A stretch of DNA of 64,000 nt from Kangiella sp. (GCA_028284185.1 JANQSG010000004.1:35248-99247); one strand, 5' to 3'. Positions 19,739-28,917 are shown, counted from the stretch's first letter. Program-made: numbers and translations. Notes: generated by a model from the sequence alone, not told the origin.

Positions 19739-21007
19739 TTAAATGGATAGTAGATAGTTTTTAAAAATTTCAAAATTATTTTCCATAGTCATCGATAAAT
19801 TCTCTTTATGCATCGCAGTTTCCATAACGCTTGGTAGAGGTATCTTTTTACCGATTTTGCTTCTAATAACATCTCTGAATTTAGCCGGGTGGGCCGTTGA
19901 TAAACATATACCATATTGATTGTTAGTTTGTGCCTGCTTTAAAGCGGAATAGGCTACTGCGGTATGGGGATCTGATAAATAACCCAGTTTTAAGAGTTCA
20001 CGCATACTACCAATGGTTTCTTTTTCATTGATGGCAATTGCTTGAATTTCTTGAGCAAGCTGAGAGCGATTGATTGAAAACAGGTATTCAATTCTAGGGA
20101 AATTATTAGGAATAGCTACGTCCATGGCATTAGATAAGGTTGCGATAGTTGCTTTGGGATTCCAGTTTCCCGATTGCAAGTAACGAGGGATAGTGTCATT
20201 TGAGTTGGTTGCTGCAATAAAGCTACCAATTGGTGCACCAATTTGTTTGGCGATTAAACCGGCAGTAAGATTGCCAAAATTACCGCTTGGAACTGAGATA
20301 AGATCGATAGGACACTTTGCCATGTTGGGCAAAAAGGAGTAATAACAAACCTGTGCCAAGAGTCGCGCTATGTTAATTGAATTGGCAGAGCTTAAATTGT
20401 GCTTTTTCTTAATGTCATTATCTGAAAAAGCTTCTTTCACCATAGTTTGACAGGCATCAAAATCAGCTTTTATGGCAATAGTTTTTATGTTTTTTCCTAA
20501 AGAGCAAAAAAGCTGCTCTTGCTCTTTAGAGATTTTGTTATGCGGGTATAAAATTACAACATCTATATTATCAATATCATAGAAAGCATGAGCTACTGCA
20601 GCGCCAGTATCACCCGAAGTAGCGGCTACAATGGTAACTTTTTGTTGCTGGTTAAAGTGGCTGAGACATTGAGCCAGAAAACGAGCTCCAAAATCTTTAA
20701 AAGCAAAAGTAGGCCCATGAAAGAGCTCTAATACAGAGGTATTCTGATCTATTTCCTCCAGTTTCAGTGGAAAATTAAAAGCTTTTTTTATCATAAGCTT
20801 CAGATCATTTTCCAATATTTCATTGCCAATCATGGCAGATAAAATCTGATAACTTAGCTCATGGAAATCAACTTGATAAAAAACTTCTTTTGCTAACTTT
20901 GGAAGTTTATTGGGGAAAAATAGTCCTTTTTCCTTACCAAGAGGTTTAAGGACAGCTTGCTTGAATGAAACTTTTTGTTGTGGTTCTCTAATATTAATAA
21001 GTTGCAT
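19739..21007 (-). CDS. thrC: Threonine synthase
   Basis: PLP enzyme converting O-phosphohomoserine to threonine, the last step of the pathway. 422 aa from the ATG at 21007 (AAGGAACA upstream), preferred over the track start, which adds 17 residues overlapping thrB. The PLP-lysine motif FHGPTFAFKDFGARF, ATSGDTGAAVAHAF and VPSGNFGNLTAG phosphate-binding loops are clear. It lies 22 bp after thrB, in the order thrL-thrA-thrB-thrC. No clear terminator was seen in the 14 bp before asnC. Confidence 0.96.
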   Translation of the reverse strand: MQLINIREPQQKVSFKQAVLKPLGKEKGLFFPNKLPKLAKEVFYQVDFHELSYQILSAMIGNEILENDLKLMIKKAFNFPLKLEEIDQNTSVLELFHGPTFAFKDFGARFLAQCLSHFNQQQKVTIVAATSGDTGAAVAHAFYDIDNIDVVILYPHNKISKEQEQLFCSLGKNIKTIAIKADFDACQTMVKEAFSDNDIKKKHNLSSANSINIARLLAQVCYYSFLPNMAKCPIDLISVPSGNFGNLTAGLIAKQIGAPIGSFIAATNSNDTIPRYLQSGNWNPKATIATLSNAMDVAIPNNFPRIEYLFSINRSQLAQEIQAIAINEKETIGSMRELLKLGYLSDPHTAVAYSALKQAQTNNQYGICLSTAHPAKFRDVIRSKIGKKIPLPSVMETAMHKENLSMTMENNFEIFKNYLLSI

Positions 21008-21029
21008 AGTTTGTTCCTTATGATTCTTG

Positions 21030-21977
21030 CTAACTTTGTTCAAGAAGCCGGGAACCAACAGTATCCAGCTTACAAATGTGACAGAAAGCTTTTTCAGTAT
21101 GTCGGTAGTTAGTTAATAAATACTGCTGTGTGATTTCTGCTGTTTTCATAGAATCGGTAATAGCAAAAACCGTTGAACCTGAACCGGAAATTCCAAAATG
21201 TAGCACGCCATTTTCATAACAGAAGTTCTTATGTTGATCAAAATCGGGTAATAACTGCTTCCGGTAGGGTTCCGCTATAACGTCTTTAAGGTACTGAGTT
21301 GCAACTTTTGGATTGTCTGAATATAGGGCGCGAGTGAAATTTGCTAATAAACCAGAAAATTGGATAGCATCAGAGCGTTTAATATTGGAAGGGAGCATTT
21401 CTCTGGCTGCTTTAGTGGATACCATCACTCCAGGGTTTGCTACTACAATATAGTAGTCATCCGGGAAAGGGAGTGAGTGACAGATGGTTTCATCATTACT
21501 CATTAATTGTAGGCCACCTAAAAAGCAGGGCGCTATATTATCGTAATGAACCGAACCACTAATTTTGCCTTCCAATTTTCCCATCAAGCGCAAAAGTTCT
21601 TGTTTGGATAGTGGTTTGCCATACCAAAGATTTAAGCCATGAAGTGCAGCAACTACTGAGCTGGCACTGGAACCTAAGCCGCTTCCGATCGGCAGGTTTT
21701 TATAAAGAGTTAAGCTAAGATTCTGTTGGTAAACCAGTTTTTTTTCCAGTTCTTTATTAAAGAGTTGTAGGCAATCATAAACAATATTGTCGGTTAAATT
21801 GGGTGGTAATTGATCTGAGAAGGGCCCTGAACAAATAAACTCACCAATACCATGACACTTAATTTCAATCACATCGCCTAACAATTTTTGAGTAATAGGA
21901 CTGATCGCCGCACCAAGCAAATCGAAACCGACGGAAAAATTACCTATTGAGGCAGGGGCATAAACTTTTAACGCCAT
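21030..21977 (-). CDS. thrB: Homoserine kinase
   Basis: GHMP kinase phosphorylating homoserine. 315 aa with the N-terminal VYAPASIGNFSVGFDLLGAA, the ATP-binding motif NLPIGSGLGSSASSVVAAL (about residues 89-107) and the C-terminal FGISGSGSTVFA motif. It overlaps the thrA stop by one base, as in a translationally coupled operon. Confidence 0.96.
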   Translation of the reverse strand: MALKVYAPASIGNFSVGFDLLGAAISPITQKLLGDVIEIKCHGIGEFICSGPFSDQLPPNLTDNIVYDCLQLFNKELEKKLVYQQNLSLTLYKNLPIGSGLGSSASSVVAALHGLNLWYGKPLSKQELLRLMGKLEGKISGSVHYDNIAPCFLGGLQLMSNDETICHSLPFPDDYYIVVANPGVMVSTKAAREMLPSNIKRSDAIQFSGLLANFTRALYSDNPKVATQYLKDVIAEPYRKQLLPDFDQHKNFCYENGVLHFGISGSGSTVFAITDSMKTAEITQQYLLTNYRHTEKAFCHICKLDTVGSRLLEQS

Positions 21978-24421
21978 TAGAGCGACTCCTTTTCTCGATG
22001 TGGAAGGCTATGCAGTATGTCAGAAAATAGTCCTGCTGCAGTGACTTGGGCACCTGCACCATAACCTCGTAAAACCAGTGGTATTGGAGAGTAATATTGA
22101 CTGTAAATAGCGATAGCATTTTCTCCTCCTTTGACTGAATACAGAGGATCACTTTTTTTAACCTGTTTTAATCCTACAGATAACTTATTATCCCTTAGTT
22201 CTGCCACGTATCGAATGGTCGCCTGATTGTGTCGGGCTTCATCAAATTGATTGGTATAATGTTCATCTAATTGCTTTAGACGGTGCAAAAATTCTTGAAT
22301 CGATCCGGTTGAGTCAAAAGAATCCGGCAGTAAGCTGCAGAGTGAAATATCGGAAATTTCAGCCTTGATGTTTGCCTCGCGAGCAATAATTAATAATTTT
22401 CGAGCAACGTCCATGCCATTAAGATCGTCTCTGGGATCTGGCTCGGTAAGCCCTTTTGCTTGAGCTTCCTTCACTACTTCTGAAAATAACTTGCCCGATT
22501 CTACTTCACCTAAAATATAAGAAAGGGTTCCCGACAAAATTCCTGAAAACTGGTTCAGTTGATCACCTGCATCCAAAAGGTGATTGAGGGTTTTTACGAC
22601 TGGCAGGCCTGCTCCTACATTGGTTTCGTAAAGATATTTGCGAAATGATGTTTGAACTATTTTTTGTAACTTTTGGTAATAGTCAAGGCTTTCACTATTG
22701 GCTTTTTTATTAGCGGTAACAAGATTAAAGCCTAATTCTAAAAAATGTTTGTATTGGTCTGAAATAATTTTGGAGCAACTACAATCAACAATAGTAGGAT
22801 TAATCAGAACATTATCTTTTTGTAGTTTTTTCAATTGTTTTACGTCAAAAGACGTATTTGATTGTTGTAACTGCGATGACCAATCATTAGCATTGAGTCC
22901 ACTCTTTGAAAAAATGTAGCTTTTTGAATTAGCAATCATTTTTATGCGAAGTTCGATATTTTTGGAAAGCAGTTTTTGCTGTTGTTGAAAGCACTGCCGA
23001 ATTAATTCTGTACCTACGTTACCACAGCCTAAAATCATTAAATCCAGGCGTTGTTTACGATTGAAAAATTCCTGATGAGTTAAAATGCAAGCTTTTTTTG
23101 CGGCCACTTGTTTAATAACAATTGAAATGGATGTTTCTGATGAACCTTGAGCTATTGCCTCTATATTGATAGAACCAAGTGATATGGCGTGCATAAATTG
23201 CGCTGCTATTCCCTGTTTATGATGCAAGCCATTGCCAATAATTGAAACAATTGCACGTTTTTGCTTTACCTCTATAGGATTAAGATCCTGAGCCAATAAT
23301 TCATAATAAAACTCTTTTTCCAGAGTTTTTTTTGTAGCAAGACTATCTTTAGAATCTACACAAAAGCTAATACTGTATTCAGAAGAAGATTGAGTAATCA
23401 GATTTATTGAGATGTTATGACTAGCAATTGCTGAAAAAATTCTGGCTGCTGCACCTTTCGTACCTTTCAGGCAGGCTCCACTAACATTAAAAAGGGATAT
23501 GTTTTCGTTAAATGAAACACCTTTAACAGCGTTTTCATCCAATGATAGCTTGGTAATTAAACTCCCTCTGCTATTAGGATTATTTGAGTTTTTAATCCAG
23601 CAAGGAATTTGCGCATTTTGCAAAGGGCTAATGGTTTTGGGATGAAGCACTTTGGCTCCATGATAAGCAAGTTCCATTGCCTCTTGATAATCCAGTTGTG
23701 ATATGACTTGGGCATTGGAGACAATACCAGGATCGGCATTATAGATACCATCCACATTGGTCCAGATTTCACAGCTTTCAGCATTCATTAAAGCTGCATA
23801 AATAGCTGCGCTTAGATCGGAACCATTTCTACCAAGTAAACAATTTTCGCCGTTTTGATCGACGGCAATAAAGCCTTGAGTAATATTAATATCCAGCAGT
23901 TCTACGCTATTTAATTGTTGTAATGATTGCTCAAAATCAACAACCGGCTCGTTAGCATCACAGTTTGATACGATAATCTGGTTGGAATAGAGCAAACCAC
24001 ATTGCTTGGAATTATTGGTTAACTCTAACTGCTGATGAATATAAGTCTGCAAGAGACGAGAACTCATTAACTCGCCTTGCATCAATACTTTGATCAAAGC
24101 TTCTTCGGGTTTGAATTTAATGGATTCCAGTCCAGTAATTAGCTTTTCAACCTGATGGTAATGATCATTAAAATCGGGATTGAGCTGTTCTGTCAGGTTT
24201 AACTGATTAGCGATTGATAAATGCGAATCAATAATTTCCGATAATAGTTGTTTGGCTTCTTGTATAGGTAACTGCAACAAGCTCTCAAGTTGATTGGTAG
24301 TGTCACCTGAAGCTGAAACTACAACGGTTACAGCCTGATCATTGGACAAAATGATCTCTGCACAGCGAATAAAACCATCAGCATCTTTTAGTGATGAACC
24401 ACCAAACTTTAATACTTTCAT
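21977..24421 (-). CDS. thrA: Bifunctional aspartokinase I / homoserine dehydrogenase I
   Basis: Catalyses the first and third steps of the aspartate-to-threonine route. 814 aa, like E. coli ThrA (820). The N-terminal aspartokinase starts MKVLKFGGSSLKDADG and has NGSDLSAAIYAAL; two ACT domains follow (about 310-460), the expected threonine feedback site. The C-terminal homoserine dehydrogenase has the Rossmann motif MILGCGNVGTELI and the VGAGLPVVKTL and GLTEPDPRDDLNGMDVARKLLI segments. Preceded by a leader peptide and attenuator. Confidence 0.97.
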   Translation of the reverse strand: MKVLKFGGSSLKDADGFIRCAEIILSNDQAVTVVVSASGDTTNQLESLLQLPIQEAKQLLSEIIDSHLSIANQLNLTEQLNPDFNDHYHQVEKLITGLESIKFKPEEALIKVLMQGELMSSRLLQTYIHQQLELTNNSKQCGLLYSNQIIVSNCDANEPVVDFEQSLQQLNSVELLDINITQGFIAVDQNGENCLLGRNGSDLSAAIYAALMNAESCEIWTNVDGIYNADPGIVSNAQVISQLDYQEAMELAYHGAKVLHPKTISPLQNAQIPCWIKNSNNPNSRGSLITKLSLDENAVKGVSFNENISLFNVSGACLKGTKGAAARIFSAIASHNISINLITQSSSEYSISFCVDSKDSLATKKTLEKEFYYELLAQDLNPIEVKQKRAIVSIIGNGLHHKQGIAAQFMHAISLGSINIEAIAQGSSETSISIVIKQVAAKKACILTHQEFFNRKQRLDLMILGCGNVGTELIRQCFQQQQKLLSKNIELRIKMIANSKSYIFSKSGLNANDWSSQLQQSNTSFDVKQLKKLQKDNVLINPTIVDCSCSKIISDQYKHFLELGFNLVTANKKANSESLDYYQKLQKIVQTSFRKYLYETNVGAGLPVVKTLNHLLDAGDQLNQFSGILSGTLSYILGEVESGKLFSEVVKEAQAKGLTEPDPRDDLNGMDVARKLLIIAREANIKAEISDISLCSLLPDSFDSTGSIQEFLHRLKQLDEHYTNQFDEARHNQATIRYVAELRDNKLSVGLKQVKKSDPLYSVKGGENAIAIYSQYYSPIPLVLRGYGAGAQVTAAGLFSDILHSLPHREKESL

Positions 24422-24464
24422 TATTGGACCTTTAATTTTTAAAAGGACTCATAAAATCTCAGGC

Positions 24465-24498
24465 AAAAAAAAGCCCAGGATTTTCAGGTCCTGGGCTT
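24465..24498 (-). terminator. thr operon attenuator (intrinsic terminator)
   Basis: On the minus strand a perfect 10-bp stem AAGCCCAGGA / TCCTGGGCTT with an 8-nt loop is followed by eight T. It lies between thrL and thrA, where the E. coli attenuator sits. An AGGTC in the end of thrL can pair with GACCT in the terminator 3' loop/5' arm, a possible 5-bp antiterminator seed. Confidence 0.85.
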
Positions 24499-24521
24499 AG
24501 TTTATTTTATTTACACAATAA

Positions 24522-24587
24522 CTAGCCGCTGACCTCCAAATGGAAAGTCGTTGTGGTGGTAGTGGTTAGCGTGTAAAAAGTTTTCAT
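24522..24587 (-). CDS. thrL: thr operon leader peptide
   Basis: 21-codon ORF too short for the ORF track: M-K-T-F-Y-T-L followed by seven Thr in a row and F-H-L-E-V-S-G, nine threonines in all. It ends 24 bp before the attenuator stem. The Thr run is the sensor for charged tRNA-Thr: ribosome stalling should favour antitermination. Unlike E. coli thrL it has no isoleucine codons, so regulation by Ile is not expected. The ATG is only 42 bp after the pxpC stop, so the thr promoter must lie in the end of pxpC or transcription must come from the pxp operon. Confidence 0.85.
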   Translation of the reverse strand: MKTFYTLTTTTTTTFHLEVSG

Positions 24588-24629
24588 GTGCCGATGCTAT
24601 ATAATTTTTTTTTCGGATGCAATTCTTTT

Positions 24630-25577
24630 TTATATTTTTATGGAATAAGGGGTTAGTTGAGTTTGGTAATAATCCGATTTTTCCTGCAAAATTGCTAAGG
24701 CGTGTTGATGGCTGACATTAAATAACCGAATGTTTGCGTTAGGTTTAATTTGCCCGAGCAAAGGTAAATCGGCGGAAATTACCTGAGCTATCCTAGGATA
24801 GCCACCGATAGTTTGTCCCTCATTCATAATGATAATGGGAAAGCCATCTTGGGGCAGCTGAATGGTACCAACGGTAATTGGACTGCTCGTCATATCTTTT
24901 GGACTGCGTAGAAATAATTGATTTTCAGACAGCCTTAACCCCATTCTATTAGAATTTGGACTGACTTTGAAGTAATCCGTAAATAAGGTCTGTTGCGAAG
25001 CCTTAGTCAATTGTGGGTATTCTAGTCCAGGAGTAACTCTGAGGACTCTATTGCTAGAATAATTAATTAAAAGATTTTGCGGAATCTGTTTATACGTAAA
25101 CTTTTTGTTACTGACTATTAGCTCTAATTGATCGCCACTAGTAAAACTATAGCCTTTATTGTTACCAAGTTTGCTGGTGGTATCTGTTGAATGGGAGTTT
25201 AAAAATGCTTTGGTATCGATGGTTCCAGCAAAAGCGATATAGGCTCTTGCTCCTGAGTTAAGCCTGCCAAATTTAAGATAATCCCCCTTTTTTAAAAAAA
25301 GGGTTTGATGGCTTTCTACTAATTCATTATTAATGAATATTTCAAAGTTGGCGCCAGTGATGCCCAGCGTGGTGTTTTGACAAAATTCTATTTCAGGACC
25401 AGTGAGATAAACTTCAAGACAAGGGATATTAGCTGGATTGTCAACCAGCCAATTGGCAAGTTGCAGGCTAATTGGATCGATGGCTCCTGCTTGACTAATA
25501 CCGTAGCTGCGGTAACCGTATCTTCCCAGATCTTGCAAACTGGTTTGTAAGCCAGCCTGGATAAATTTAATACTCAT
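24630..25577 (-). CDS. pxpC: 5-oxoprolinase subunit PxpC
   Basis: Carboxyltransferase-like subunit (KipA / AHS2 family) of the ATP-dependent PxpABC 5-oxoprolinase, which opens 5-oxoproline to glutamate. 315 aa from the ATG at 25577, preferred because the protein then begins with the conserved IKFIQAGLQTSLQDLGRYGYR. Other family segments are GISQAGAIDPISLQLAN, NRMGLRLS and LPQDGFPIIIMNEGQTIGGYPRIA. Overlaps pxpB by 11 bp. Confidence 0.93.
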   Translation of the reverse strand: MSIKFIQAGLQTSLQDLGRYGYRSYGISQAGAIDPISLQLANWLVDNPANIPCLEVYLTGPEIEFCQNTTLGITGANFEIFINNELVESHQTLFLKKGDYLKFGRLNSGARAYIAFAGTIDTKAFLNSHSTDTTSKLGNNKGYSFTSGDQLELIVSNKKFTYKQIPQNLLINYSSNRVLRVTPGLEYPQLTKASQQTLFTDYFKVSPNSNRMGLRLSENQLFLRSPKDMTSSPITVGTIQLPQDGFPIIIMNEGQTIGGYPRIAQVISADLPLLGQIKPNANIRLFNVSHQHALAILQEKSDYYQTQLTPYSIKI

Positions 25578-26253
25578 AGCCACAGTATTCCTGATAGCTA
25601 ATGGCATAAAATTTGATCTTATCCATTGGGTTGGCCAATGTTGGCGGTGATCTTTCAGAATCAAAAAACTTCAATGGAGTCCTTCCAATGATATGCCAAC
25701 CGCCAGGGCTTTCGATGGGGTAAATTCCAGCTTGGTTACCACCGATAGCCACTGAACCTGCGGGGATTTTGTAATCAGGGGTCGATTTTCTTGGCTGTGC
25801 CAAAAGTGGATCTAGTCCTGATAAATATAAAAAGCCAGGTAAAAAGCCGAGCATTTCAATTCGATATGTTGGTTTGGTATGTAGCTCAATAAAGCGAGCA
25901 ATAGAGATATTTTTTTTGCTACAAAAAGTATCCAAGTCAGTTGCAACTTCAGGATCATAGCAAATCGGAACACGGATAAGCGATATTTGAGTTGAGGTCG
26001 CTAAACGGAACAACTCAATATGTTTATTAATTTGATTGATGGTCTTTTGTGGTTGCCAGCCTAAAGGATAAAATAGCAATAAAATTGAGTTATAGGCACT
26101 AACCGCCTCAATGAAGTGTTCAAGAGTATTTTCAGAAAAACTTTTTGTCAATTGAGCAATATAGCTAGAAAGTTCACTGTTGCTGCTATCTTTAAAGCTA
26201 ATCAGCAATGAGCTATCGCTATTGATATCGATTTGGTAATCGAACTTAGTCAT
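25567..26253 (-). CDS. pxpB: 5-oxoprolinase subunit PxpB
   Basis: AHS1/KipI-family partner of PxpC. 228 aa with the signature IEMLGFLPGFLYLSGLDP, RKSTPDYKIPAGSVAIGGNQAGIYPIESPGGWHIIGRTPL. In Bacillus the homologue KipI also inhibits the sporulation kinase KinA, but here the pxpA and pxpC neighbours make the 5-oxoprolinase role the likely one. Start overlaps the pxpA stop by one base. Confidence 0.93.
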   Translation of the reverse strand: MTKFDYQIDINSDSSLLISFKDSSNSELSSYIAQLTKSFSENTLEHFIEAVSAYNSILLLFYPLGWQPQKTINQINKHIELFRLATSTQISLIRVPICYDPEVATDLDTFCSKKNISIARFIELHTKPTYRIEMLGFLPGFLYLSGLDPLLAQPRKSTPDYKIPAGSVAIGGNQAGIYPIESPGGWHIIGRTPLKFFDSERSPPTLANPMDKIKFYAISYQEYCGYEY

Positions 26254-27011
26254 TATTGAATTTGAATATCTTTTTTATCAAATGCTTGATGTAGTTGCCG
26301 GGCAACTGGTAAGGCATTTTCATGATCACCGTGCAAACAAATTGAATCTACCTTTAGCTCCAAATATTCTCCTTCTAAAGTTTGAATGGTTTTTCTGGTT
26401 GCTAATCGAGTAGCCTGCTCCAGGCATCGTTTTAATTCAGTATGCACCGCTAGAGGATGTTTACGACTGACCAGCTGGCCACTTGCATGGTAATAGCGAT
26501 CCATAAAACCTTCGTTAATAAATGGAATTCCTACTTGATTGGCTGCATCAGTCATTAAAGAATGAGCTAAGCCCATAAGTGCTATATCTTTAAAAACTTT
26601 GCTAACTTCTTCAGAAATTAAAACTGCTAGTTTTATATCCTTTGCTGCTAGATTATAAAGGGCTCCATGTGGTTTGATATGATGAATTTTTGCTTGTTGT
26701 TTTTTGCAAATAGAATGAAAAGTGTTTAGTTGTGATCTGAGTGCGCCTCTTAAATCTTTTTCTGAAATATCCATTTCTTTACGACCAAAGTTTTTTTTAT
26801 CCGGGAAGCTGGGATGAGCACCAATTTTAAGTTTGTGCTTAAGGGCATTATTAATAGAGGTTTCGATGCTTTGAGTATTGCCTGCATGACCACCACAGGC
26901 AATATTACAGGATGAAATATAGGTCATAAGCAAAGCATCTTTTTCCCATTGATCTGGCTCAATGCTTTCACCAAGATCGCAATTAATATCGATACTAAAC
27001 TTGGATGTCAC
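26253..27011 (-). CDS. pxpA: 5-oxoprolinase subunit PxpA (LamB/YcsF family)
   Basis: 252-aa YcsF-type protein with the signature INCDLGESIEPDQWEKDALLMTYISSCNIACGGHAGN at its N-terminus and HIKPHGALYN, EGFMDRYYHASGQLVSR further on. With PxpB and PxpC it hydrolyses 5-oxoproline using ATP. Its start overlaps the stop of the NRAMP-like gene by one base, so the four genes form a tight operon. Confidence 0.94.
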   Translation of the reverse strand: MTSKFSIDINCDLGESIEPDQWEKDALLMTYISSCNIACGGHAGNTQSIETSINNALKHKLKIGAHPSFPDKKNFGRKEMDISEKDLRGALRSQLNTFHSICKKQQAKIHHIKPHGALYNLAAKDIKLAVLISEEVSKVFKDIALMGLAHSLMTDAANQVGIPFINEGFMDRYYHASGQLVSRKHPLAVHTELKRCLEQATRLATRKTIQTLEGEYLELKVDSICLHGDHENALPVARQLHQAFDKKDIQIQ

Positions 27012-28234
27012 TATAAAACTCCAAAGGCAGACATAAGACTACGAGCACTTAGCATCAAGGTTACTGCAATAACAACTAATCCTAAAACATTTTGTATGAA
27101 GGAGTTTTTATACTTGCCTAAAAATTTTTGGTTCATGGTCCATAGCAAGAAAATTGCAATAATGGGTAGTAATATGCCATTGGCAACTTGAGCAAACCAA
27201 ATGATTTTTACCGGTTTCATGCCAGAACTGGCCACGATTACACCTGCAAATAAAATTAAAATCCAGATCCCTTTAAAACTTGCAGACTTCATATCCGTAT
27301 TTAAATTAAGTAATCCAGACAAGGCATAAGCGGTAGCCAAAGGTGCCGTTATTGCTGAGGAAATACCCGCGGCAAACAGTCCGGTGGCCATTAAATATTT
27401 AGCTGATCCTCCAAACAAAGGTTCAATACTTAAGGCTAAATCCTGAGCACTGTTAATCTCTAGCTGTTTACCAAAAAATGCGGTTGCAGCAGTTGATACA
27501 ATAGCAATGGAAATTAATCCTCCTAACGGAATAGAAAAATAAATGTCTTTTCTTGCTTCTGGTAATTTTTCTGCAGAAGCCCAGTGTTTTTTTGCGCTGG
27601 CAGAATGTAAAAATAAATTATAGGGAACTACGGTGGTGCCAATTAATGCGATAACTGTTAAAGTTGCACCATTCGGAAGTGATGGAACAAACAATCCCTT
27701 AAAAAGACTGGAAAAATCTGGTGGCACCATAATAAAGCTTGCTAGAAAAGCTATACTCATCAGCAATACCAGAGCAATAATGAACTTTTCAATAAGCTTA
27801 TAGTTACCGGTCCATAATAGGAAAAAAGCAATTAGCCCAATACTTAATGCAAAAGGGTCAAAGCCTAGACTTTGAACATAATTGTTTGTGAAAAAGGATT
27901 GTATGCCTAAACTGGCGCCGGCAATATTGCCTCCTTCGTAGGCAGCATTACCAATTAAAATAGCACTGATAACTAATAAGCTAGCGAGTCCCTTTAGTAT
28001 AGGGCTTGAAAATTGTTCACGAATAGACTGGCCTAATTCTTTGCGCCCAACAACGCCTAAACGAGCTGTCATTTCTTGCAGAATCATGGTTGCGATGATG
28101 GAGAATAACAATGCCCAGAGTAGGGCAAAGCCAAAGTTTGCCCCAGCTTTGGTGGCAGCGGTTACGGTGCCAGGGCCAATAAAAGCCGCGGTAACTAAGG
28201 TAGCAGGACCAAGAGGTAATTTTGATTTTGCCAT
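27011..28234 (-). CDS. NRAMP-family membrane transporter with altered metal site
   Basis: 407-aa protein with about 11 transmembrane helices and NRAMP/LeuT-fold similarity over its length. The first helix reads FIGPGTVTAATKAGANFGFALLW where manganese transporters such as MntH have IDPGN, and the sixth reads GTTVVPYNLFLHS where they have a MPH motif. So the metal-ligand Asp, Asn and Met are all replaced. It heads the pxpABC operon; a comparable NRAMP-like gene (ycsG) sits with the pxp genes of B. subtilis. A role in importing 5-oxoproline or a related compound is inference. Start uncertain: the ATG at 28234 has no clear ribosome binding site. Confidence 0.8.
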   Translation of the reverse strand: MAKSKLPLGPATLVTAAFIGPGTVTAATKAGANFGFALLWALLFSIIATMILQEMTARLGVVGRKELGQSIREQFSSPILKGLASLLVISAILIGNAAYEGGNIAGASLGIQSFFTNNYVQSLGFDPFALSIGLIAFFLLWTGNYKLIEKFIIALVLLMSIAFLASFIMVPPDFSSLFKGLFVPSLPNGATLTVIALIGTTVVPYNLFLHSASAKKHWASAEKLPEARKDIYFSIPLGGLISIAIVSTAATAFFGKQLEINSAQDLALSIEPLFGGSAKYLMATGLFAAGISSAITAPLATAYALSGLLNLNTDMKSASFKGIWILILFAGVIVASSGMKPVKIIWFAQVANGILLPIIAIFLLWTMNQKFLGKYKNSFIQNVLGLVVIAVTLMLSARSLMSAFGVL

Positions 28235-28330
28235 CGCTAAAAGCAATAAAAGGTTTGTGAACCAAGATTAAAGAGTCTAGCTGCAAAGCGCAAGTAATTG
28301 AAAACAGGGAGATTAGGCCATTAAAAATGC

Positions 28331-28359
28331 TTGATCGAATAGCCGCAAACCCTTAAAAT
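28331..28359 (+). promoter_or_regulatory. Candidate sigma-70 promoter for rpsF operon
   Basis: TTGATC, a 17-bp spacer and TAAAAT, followed by a GC-rich discriminator (ACGCGCCC) typical of stringently controlled ribosomal promoters. A start near 28366 would give a leader of about 125 nt before rpsF. Confidence 0.6.
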
Positions 28360-28446
28360 ACGCGCCCTTAGTCGTACTCACTGTGAAAAACGGCTAAGTT
28401 TTAGACAATTAGGTTTACTCCTTGCTGTTACTAATTATTGATATAA

Positions 28447-28490
28447 ATCAATGGGTTATTGATGGCTGGATACCGAAAGGAGATATTTAA
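28447..28490 (+). promoter_or_regulatory. rpsF leader hairpin with ACCG next to ribosome binding site
   Basis: ATCAAT-GGGTT-ATTGAT forms a 6-bp hairpin just before GGATACCGAAAGGAG. In several bacteria the S6:S18 complex binds a structured leader element containing an exposed CCG to repress its own operon. The position here is right, but the match to that motif was not verified structurally. Confidence 0.3.
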
Positions 28491-28904
28491 ATGAGACACT
28501 ACGAAATCGTATTCTTGGTGCATCCTGATCAATCTGATCAAGTACCAGGCATGATCGAGCGTTATACCAAGATGATTACAGACGCTAACGGTGCTATCCA
28601 CCGTTTAGAAGACTGGGGTCGTCGTCAATTAGCATACCCAATCTTGAAACTTCATAAAGCTCACTACGTTTTAATGAACGTTGAGACGACTGGTGAAGTG
28701 ATTGAAGAATTAGAAGATAACTTCCGTTACAACGATGCAGTTTTGCGTAATATGGTTATCCGTCGTAAAGAAGCAGTAACTGAAGCTTCTCCAATGGCTA
28801 AAGCGAAAGAAGAAGAAAAACCTTCTCGTCCTCGTGCTGAGAAAGCGCCTGTAGAGAAAGCTGAAGAAGCTACCGAAGAATCAACTGAAGCTGCGGCTGA
28901 ATAA
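28491..28904 (+). CDS. rpsF: 30S ribosomal protein S6
   Basis: 137-aa S6 starting [25 protein letters not shown], with [12 protein letters not shown] and the usual [11 protein letters not shown] end of the core. The C-terminal tail from about residue 107 is Ala/Glu/Lys rich, as in E. coli where it is the substrate for RimK glutamylation. Strong AAAGGAG ribosome binding site. First gene of the S6-S18-L9 operon; priB is not present between rpsF and rpsR. Confidence 0.97.
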   Translation: MRHYEIVFLVHPDQSDQVPGMIERYTKMITDANGAIHRLEDWGRRQLAYPILKLHKAHYVLMNVETTGEVIEELEDNFRYNDAVLRNMVIRRKEAVTEASPMAKAKEEEKPSRPRAEKAPVEKAEEATEESTEAAAE

Positions 28905-28917
28905 TAGGAGAATTATC

